From contig CM055092.1 of NCBI GenBank assembly GCA_029204225.1, positions 76,537,317-76,601,316 on the forward strand: a DNA stretch of 64,000 nt, in the 5' to 3' direction. Below are positions 57,826 through 64,000 of this stretch, piece after piece (positions within the stretch are counted from its first letter, which is position 1; every line of letters begins with the position of its first letter). The notes beneath the pieces are model-generated. The model was not told where the DNA came from, searched no databases, and saw only the letters and a list, made by a program, of their open reading frames with translations. The position numbers were made by a program, and so were the translations under genes. Source of the stretch: Diphasiastrum complanatum (lineage: Eukaryota > Streptophyta > Lycopodiopsida > Lycopodiales > Lycopodiaceae).

Positions 57826-57981
57826 TTATAGCCTTCTGCAATGAATTTGCCATTGCCAAGAGTTAAAAAATTGTCCCCATGCCACATCAACCATTTTGAG
57901 ATACTGCATCAAGTCATAGTTATAGCAAATAAACCACCCCTAACAAAGCACGTGCAAATCCATCCAATATTTCAGCTCTCT

Positions 57982-58098
57982 TTCTTATGAAAATATGCTT
58001 CTTGGTTTCCAAGGGGAGGCTCGAACCTGGGACCAAAGAAACTTTGGATGCCAAGCTAACCAGTTGAGCCAACCCCGTTGGGTTCTTATGAAAATATG
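57982..58098 (-). mobile_element. tRNA-derived SINE or retro-pseudogene with 16-bp TSD
   Basis: An 85-bp insert (57998-58082) lies between two perfect copies of TTCTTATGAAAATATG (57982-57997, 58083-58098). On the minus strand it has an A-box-like TGGCTCAACTGGTTAGC and a B-box-like GGTTCGAGCC about 30 bases later, then a short A-rich tail. D-arm and T-arm pairing is partial, so it is a retroposed tRNA-like sequence rather than a working tRNA. It sits in otherwise anonymous DNA. Confidence 0.8.
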
Positions 58099-59370
58099 AC
58101 CAAAGACCTTCAACATTCTCTCAGCCACCTCCTCTCAGCCACCTCTACTAAAGTAATTGGATGACCATGAAGGATTCGAAGTCTAAAAGATACTTTGCAA
58201 ACGCATCCACCTGTATGGTACTTTTGAAACCCTAATTTTGACCTAATTGGCCCTTCGCTCACCGCAGCATGAAAGTACGGGACCATCCCGCTATTGCTTC
58301 TTCGATTTCCACACCTGCCAAGTGAAACGAAGGGATGCCTGAAACGAACCTTTTTTTTTCTACTAAACTAGCCTGCTGGGTATGATTGGCCAACGGACAG
58401 TTCCGGGGCCAAAAAGCTGAAACCCTTTACTTCAGGTCGTTCATGATGTACTTTACGCATCCAAGTAACACTTGCACGTTATATTTCTTTGCATCGATTT
58501 CAAATCCCCCCTACAACTTTAGGCATTATGGAAAATTTATATAATAAATTGCAAAATCTGAATAGCGAGTCCCTGTTGGCATTAGTAGCCAAATGATACA
58601 TAGCTCAAAATTGCAGGTCTCGAGAGCCCAAATAACTATTAGAAATCTATTTATAACTACATGTGCTCCTACCATAACAAGAAATTGGACACAGACAAAA
58701 GAATAGCAATCTTTCAAAAGTTTCCCCAATGTATGGTTTCAAATAAAGTAGCAATCAATCACAAAACTGCTGATGCCTTGGCAATGGTCATTCAAAATTT
58801 TATATGCTAATTAAGGCGCTTAAAACATAGAAGTATAATGCTGCCGTAGACGTTTCCATAAGAAGTGATTGAGAGCTGGAAATAGGATTCCATACTTGTT
58901 ATGACTCTTGTCATTTAATGCTACCTTACTTTTCATTTCAATTGTACATAGGAAAAAAATTCAACTTCAATTTTGTAGATATTATGCACTTTAACAAGCA
59001 TAAGTACAATGCTGCCGTAGATGTTTGATATGAGGAATGATCGAGAGCTAGAAATAGGGTTCCATGCTTGTTATGACTCTTATGATATGATGGTACTTTA
59101 CTTTTCATTTTCATTGTATAGAGGATTCTTCTCCATTGCAATTCAGCCTGAACATTTGGATCCAATTCAAATCAAAATGCAAGTAAGGTCATTTCAGCCA
59201 AAAAGTTATGTGATGGATCCTTCATGATACTCATGTGAGGATAACCCTTGATGAGTCTATACTCTTTTTGGTAATCAAAAGACTGCTCTCTCAGCTGCCA
59301 CTAGTAGAATTCCTTCTTGGAGATGCATGTGTTTGCAAATATGGGCTTTGAGGAGGAAAGAAAGCAGACC
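58099..59370. repeat. Anonymous DNA with a ~174-bp direct duplication
   Basis: The block AGTATAATGCTGCCGTAGA... at about 58826-58952 recurs at about 59000-59123, sharing GAGAGCT(G/A)GAAATAG, CTTGTTATGACTCTT and TTACTTTTCATTT. No gene is recognised. Confidence 0.7.
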
Positions 59371-59374
59371 TGTA

Positions 59375-59880
59375 TGAGTGACAACAAGCTTTGTTGTAAA
59401 GATCGGCGGCTTCTGGTGCTGGGTTCAGTTCAAGTGCAACATTAAACTTCGGCATTGCATCTTTCACCAGCTATCCAAAAAATTTGTGGAATATATAGCA
59501 GCAGCAAACATTCCCCCCTTCCACTGATGCAACATTCTACAATAAAAATTTTGCAGCTCAAATAAGAGAATGAAAAAGCCAAGAGAAAGAACAACAATTA
59601 GTCATACGCTGCTTTTGGAGAGTAAAGAAAGGCCCACATTAATAGCTTCCTCAGCTGTGGTTGCATCTACTGCGGTGCTTCGACTGACTGCCACCGCTGC
59701 AACGTCTTCTTCTGCTGCTGCTGCTCCTGCTGCTACGGCTGACGGTTGCTCCAATATGCAGAAAATGCTTGAAGCGTAAGGAGGGTAAATCGGGGCAGCT
59801 CTCGTGTGTAAGGAAATAACGCAAACTTGCAACCCCACTCTTGCAGCAAAACTAACTATAGCAACACTAACCATGTCGCT
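59375..59880 (-). pseudogene. LPA1-like TPR protein gene fragment, two exons
   Basis: On the minus strand the first exon ends VDATTAEEAINVGLSLLSKS (to about 59600), after an Ala-rich stretch that could be the end of a plastid transit peptide. A GTATGACT donor follows. The acceptor TTTTTTGGATAG (about 59479) leads to LVKDAMPKFNVALELNPAPE and ADLYNKACCHSYR, then a GTCTGC donor. This matches the TPR region of LOW PSII ACCUMULATION 1-like thylakoid proteins (EEAINVGL.L.SKG..KDAL..FE.AL.L.P.P..A..LYNKACCHAYR). The following exons are not found in the window. The N-terminus is uncertain because a poly-C tract precedes it. Confidence 0.55.
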
Positions 59881-59899
59881 AGGGGCTCTTTCATGCTCA

Positions 59900-59921
59900 C
59901 CCCCCCCCCCCCCCCCCCCCC
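59900..59921. repeat. Poly-C tract (22 C)
   Basis: A homopolymer run which gives the Gly- and Pro-rich ends of overlapping frames. Its length could be inaccurate in the assembly. Confidence 0.95.
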
Positions 59922-60289
59922 TCACATGGGCGCTACCCCGTTCTCTCCAAGATCTAATTTATATGAAATATGCAAACACGCTCATCTATTCAACAACCCT
60001 ACCTATCTATTGGAAAATGTCACCATGCTCGGGGTGAGCATGGAAAGGTGCTCTTTACTCCATGCCCTGGGTGAGCATGAAAGGTGCTCTTAACTCCGTG
60101 ATGTGATGTTGCCTTGAGGACTATATTGCATACCCTTAATCACCTCCAAGTGTCATGTGGAACTGGTCGGTTGAGCTACCTTGCAAGGCTAGAGGAGGTA
60201 TATTGTAATAGGTGGAATATTTAAAAGCAGGTCAATTTTACAACACAATAGCATTTTTAGATTTGCTTACGGCACCTAATGGATATTCA

Positions 60290-61080
60290 TGCATGAGAAA
60301 GCCTTGCTAGAGGGCTTTATGGCCCTTGCTCCAAGGCGGGAGCACAAGACATTGGGCCTTCTCTTGCATAATGGCAAGTGCAAAGATTTCTTTTCATCTT
60401 TCTTGGGGTTTTTTTGTCGTGGTTTTGTTCCATTTTTTTTTCTCGTGTTTTTTGTTTTACATAATTTTTTTTGTGTTTTTATTTTCGCAGTTTTTTTTCC
60501 TCGTTTATGTTTTGAATCTTTGTTTTATTGCTTTTTTTTAAATCTTTCTATTTTATGGACAATCACAATGACATCGGATGCACATTTCACGCACAATGTG
60601 CATGCACTATGTGGTAGCCCATCATTGGGGGCTGTCCACTTGAAAATTATGACACGAATGCTCCTAGAAATTCTAGTTCTAGATTTACATGCACATTGTA
60701 TTTTTGGAGATGCCTCCAAAATACAAAGCACTTGTCATTACATGGCCCCAAGGGGAGAAGGCTTTGCGAGAGCCCAAGGGCAGGGTTTTAGCTACATAGA
60801 AGGCTCAAGGGCCTCAAGCCTTCCCCTGTGTAATGGCAAATGCCCCAATAAAAAATTGATTTATTTTTTGGGATTTTTTTTTCGCGATTTTTTTGGGTAG
60901 TTTTTGTTCCGTGTTTCTTTTGAAAAAAAAATGTCAAGTTTTTTTTTATGGTTTTTGTATCCTTTTTTTTCCGCATTTTTTTCACGATTTTTTTTCTCGT
61001 GTCTTTTTTTTTCTCTGTATTTTTTTTTTTTAAAATCATTTTTTTTCCAAAGTTTTTAAAACTTTCCATTTTCTACACGA
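60290..61080. repeat. T-rich low-complexity block with degenerate direct repeat
   Basis: TAATGGCAA(G/A)TGC near 60368 and 60832 is followed in both cases by long T tracts broken by CG-containing words (TTTTTTCGTG). Phe/Leu-rich frames here are by-products. No gene is recognised. Confidence 0.65.
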
Positions 61081-62599
61081 AAAAAATTCAAGTTTCTTTT
61101 TTGATCGAATATGCATGTGGGCAACCAATAACAAACTATTCACATGCATGTTCCTCCTCGACTTTGAAGCTTGTCGATGGGAAGTTGGACACCATTAGAG
61201 ACTCTTCTTCATTGTAAAAATGATTATATTCTTCTTTGTTGAAGTTTGGTGGATGGGGCAAGTTCCCACATCATGACAAGTCCCAAAGAGTGTTTCTTTC
61301 AACTATTATCTTTTGTTGGGTGAAAAAAACTTATTCATGTAGCAAATGATCTTGAATGCAAGGTTGAGGGAGTAGGATTAGTTCTTGTAGGTCTTGGATT
61401 TACCAAAAGTTGGTGGCCTTGTGGAGCTAGAAATACTCATTGGGCCAAGCCTTATAAAAACTCAAAAGTGAAGATTGTAGACCACCCACCCAATATCATA
61501 AAAGTGTTCAATCCCCCAAATTTTTTGCTCTTCATCAGTCTCAAATGTGGTTATACATGTGCTTAACTATTTTTCATAATATATTTTGGTTTATGAGCTC
61601 ATGATTTTAGCCTTATAACTTCTTGGGTTTTCTGGGGCTCAATTGTTTTTCCTAGACTTTGCTTAGTGATAATATCGCTGGTATCAAGTGACTATATGCG
61701 AGCCCCAAGGTCCAAGGTGCCCATGAACTAGGCAATGCTTGTGTGTTCCAACAAACAATCTGTCAGTTGTGATCTATGTGAAACAAAAAACAACATGGGG
61801 CTGATTCAATTCCTAGGCCTTAGGAAATATTTAGCCATGTCAAGTTTTAGAGGCCCTCTCTCTAAGTTCCAAAAGGTCGAGAGTTTGATTAATGTGTTGC
61901 TTTAAGTGTGCTCAATGTTTAAGCTATACATGTGCATGAATAAACAATGCATTTTATTCTACCATTTGCATACGTAATAATATTGTTATCATGATAAGTT
62001 GATTCAATGGATAATAAATAAATAAACTTGTAATATGAGCAACAACATATTGAGGGATTATAGCTTATTTTCTTACAATCACAAGGCTAACCGGAATATT
62101 CTAAGAATTGAGCAAAGGTTAGCACTCATGAAAACAATGGAAACGATTTAGAATGTTGCACGTACTTGGGTCCTCCTTATCAATGAGTCATGGTTGGCCT
62201 TGAGCTCCTCGGTCTACCACTTTAGCAACTTTCATTGGCCTTCACGGCCCTCCCCTTCTTCAAGTTCAACCTTTAGGCTGCGTTGGGCATAGATGCTCTA
62301 GTAATCACACTCGTTTTATTTTTTGTAGCTTTTTTCTTTCATCGACTTAATATCGGACTTGTTAATTACGTGTGTGCTTTTCCAGGGTACTTGCAATTAT
62401 CAAATCAAATGTATTTATTAAAATCACGTTATATGTTATGTTGTTACACATGTTTATCCATAATAAAAGATTGTCATTACTTGGGTTTGCTTTTTATGCG
62501 AATATTTTGTATTTATTATATGTTTCGAACTTAGTCACTATGGTGTAGTATATGTGCTTTCACAAATGTACATGCTTTTGAAATCACCAGATATTATCT
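61081..62599. other. Anonymous DNA, possibly body of a non-autonomous Helitron
   Basis: There is no coding similarity. It lies directly upstream of the Helitron 3' terminus at 62648; the 5' end of that element was not located. Confidence 0.35.
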
Positions 62600-62648
62600 A
62601 TTTTAAGTCATACTAGCGAGTGTGGCCGCCGAAGGCGGACATATCTAG
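62600..62648 (+). mobile_element. Helitron 3' terminus
   Basis: CCGCC-GAA-GGCGG forms a GC-rich hairpin (about 62626-62638), followed six bases later by CTAG at 62645-62648 and then A. This is the CTRR-ending, hairpin-bearing 3' end expected of Helitrons. Extent to the left is unknown. Confidence 0.65.
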
Positions 62649-62709
62649 ATGCGGCCAAAATTAGTTCGTCAATGCTACCATGAGATTATAGTACCATAAA
62701 AAAGAGGGG

Positions 62710-62815
<106 letters not shown>

Positions 62816-62927
62816 TGTCGATGATGGGTGGCTGGAGGTCAAAGGCGACAGAGAATGTGTTAGTACGAAATGTGTGTTTGTATGCAATGTATGCAGGTTT
62901 AGGGTTCTGAGAGCCCAGCAAAAGTTT

Positions 62928-63062
62928 GTGTGTGTGCATGTGCGTGTGTATGTGTATGTGTGTTTGCATGTTGTGTGTGCGTGTCTATATGTATGTGTGT
63001 GTTGTGTGTGCATGTGTGATATGTACGTGTGTATATGTATGTGCATTGTTTGTGTGTGTGCA

Positions 63063-63093
<31 letters not shown>

Positions 63094-63104
63094 GTGTGTG
63101 TGTT
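62928..63104. repeat. (GT)n / GTAT-rich microsatellite
   Basis: A compound TG repeat with TATG interruptions, ending in about 40 bp of pure GT. Cys/Val-rich frames are artefacts. Confidence 0.97.
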
Positions 63105-64000
63105 TTTTAACCTAACAAATCTAAACAAAACTGCACATTATCACCACAATACCAAACATATGTATATTAAAGTAAATCAAATTCGTATAGAGTCATCATA
63201 GTCAAACATATCATATTGACCAAACCTAACAACCAGCAAAAGCTCCGAGTTGAGGAGAATATGCTCACCTGCATCTATCCACAACAACAACCGTGTTAGA
63301 ACAGGGACATTATTGTGGGAACCACAGGTGTCTACACATACTCTCAGTTGTTATCCATTTCTCAACAAGTAGTCATTGCCAAGTTAGGTGACTCTAATTT
63401 TGTCCATATCATGAGTAAAAAGTCGGACATTGTTTCAGCTTTTACTCAAAGTTACAAAATTATAAGGTTAACAGTGTATAATCAATGCTTGAAAGTCAAC
63501 AATTACAAAAGTACGACTAAAGTAGACAATTACATCCAGACTAGTTTTATGGTAGAGTTCAAAACTATCTGTCATTACCCTTTTCAAAATGCTTATTGAA
63601 ACATCATCCCTTTTTCTAAGTAGCAACTTAGAAAAATGTTTATTGCACTGTCAATTTCAAGTTGTCAGAGCATTATCGTCCACAAATAAGTATGTATAGA
63701 CTTTAACAAACAGGTCTAATTCAAGTCATATAACTAAACCCATCATATCATTTATATCAAAAATAGTCAAAGTGTAACCAGAGGTTTAAACAAAAAGTAG
63801 TACACTTCAAAGGCAACCTCGTTAATGAAAGTTAAGCATCAACGAGTAGTAAATTCATGATCGTTTCATGGCACTTCAACTCTTCATACCCCTTAGTAGC
63901 AATAACCATATTGAGGGGACTAGAAGATTGTTCACACGAATTTTTTCATTGTTAACATTTAGAGTGTTGTATGAAGTTTGATCAAAAGAACTCAAGACAG
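63105..64000. other. Anonymous DNA
   Basis: The longest frame is 94 codons (63315-63599, plus, start MGTTGVYTYSQLLSISQQVV), with no recognisable domain. No repeats or termini are seen. Confidence 0.5.

Noticed and set aside
57998-58082. Functional tRNA gene
   Set aside because: Stem pairing is incomplete and the 16-bp TSD marks it as a retroposed copy.
59602-59925. Gly-rich N-terminus as part of the LPA1-like protein
   Set aside because: The Gly run comes from the 22-C homopolymer, and there is no evidence it is transcribed as part of this exon.

Overview
The window is nuclear DNA of a land plant. The evidence is dense nested Ty1/copia and Ty3/gypsy LTR retrotransposons with plant-type tRNA primer-binding sites, a non-autonomous hAT element, Helitron remnants, long CT/GA and GT microsatellites, short GT-AG introns, and fragments resembling plant nuclear genes (an LPA1-like TPR protein of photosystem II assembly, an importin-beta repeat). 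I cannot name the species. No intact, obviously functional host gene was found; nearly everything is transposon sequence or decayed exon.

1-23.5 kb is a Russian-doll locus. The outermost layer is an intron-containing, degenerate gene whose two halves lie at about 4.5-5.1 kb and 21.5-23.5 kb. It encodes a ParB-like N-terminal domain, a linker, and a beta-class N6/N4 DNA methyltransferase domain (motif IV before motif I). A 726-bp LTR-like block followed by a tRNA-Asp-type primer-binding site lies directly upstream. The gene was split in an exon by Copia-A (5106-21478, TSD TGATA). Copia-A carries a reverse-strand copia fragment (Copia-E, 6.4-7.5 kb), a block of gypsy pol (Gypsy-K, 7.48-16.26 kb) and a reverse-strand copia (Copia-D, 17987-20272, TSD ACGCC/ATGCC). 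Gypsy-K is itself split by the young Copia-B (7953-13842, TSD ATGCA). In Copia-B the reverse-transcriptase domain is replaced by about 1.05 kb of unrelated sequence.

23.5-40.5 kb is mostly anonymous AT-rich DNA with a copia RNase H fragment (about 27 kb), a large diverged inverted repeat (31.0-32.6 kb), a tRNA-like unit (34.6 kb), a group of reverse-strand exon-like blocks (35.8-38.2 kb, one importin-beta-like), a 956-bp hAT element with a perfect 8-bp TSD (38536-39491) and a near-perfect 290-bp-arm palindrome (39.95-40.55 kb). A truncated reverse-strand relative of Copia-B (Copia-C) starts at the edge of the palindrome.

43-50 kb holds GT and TA microsatellites, a foldback MITE, a Helitron remnant in which N- and C-terminal parts of Rep/helicase are joined, and long stretches with nothing recognisable.

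50.9-58.1 kb is a rearranged transposon cluster. A roughly 4.57-kb inversion (about 51,621-56,188) has cut one LTR of Gypsy-G and one copia RT; undoing it makes Gypsy-G, its TSD (TGCCC), the surrounding gypsy pol and the copia RT collinear. A second, roughly 0.4-kb inversion lies at 57.4-57.8 kb. An 85-bp tRNA-derived insertion with a 16-bp TSD follows. 58-64 kb contains a tandem duplication, two LPA1-like exons, T-rich low-complexity DNA, a Helitron 3' terminus (62648) and GA/GT microsatellites.

The genes do not form a pathway. The most notable content is the ParB-methyltransferase gene and the non-autonomous Copia-B.
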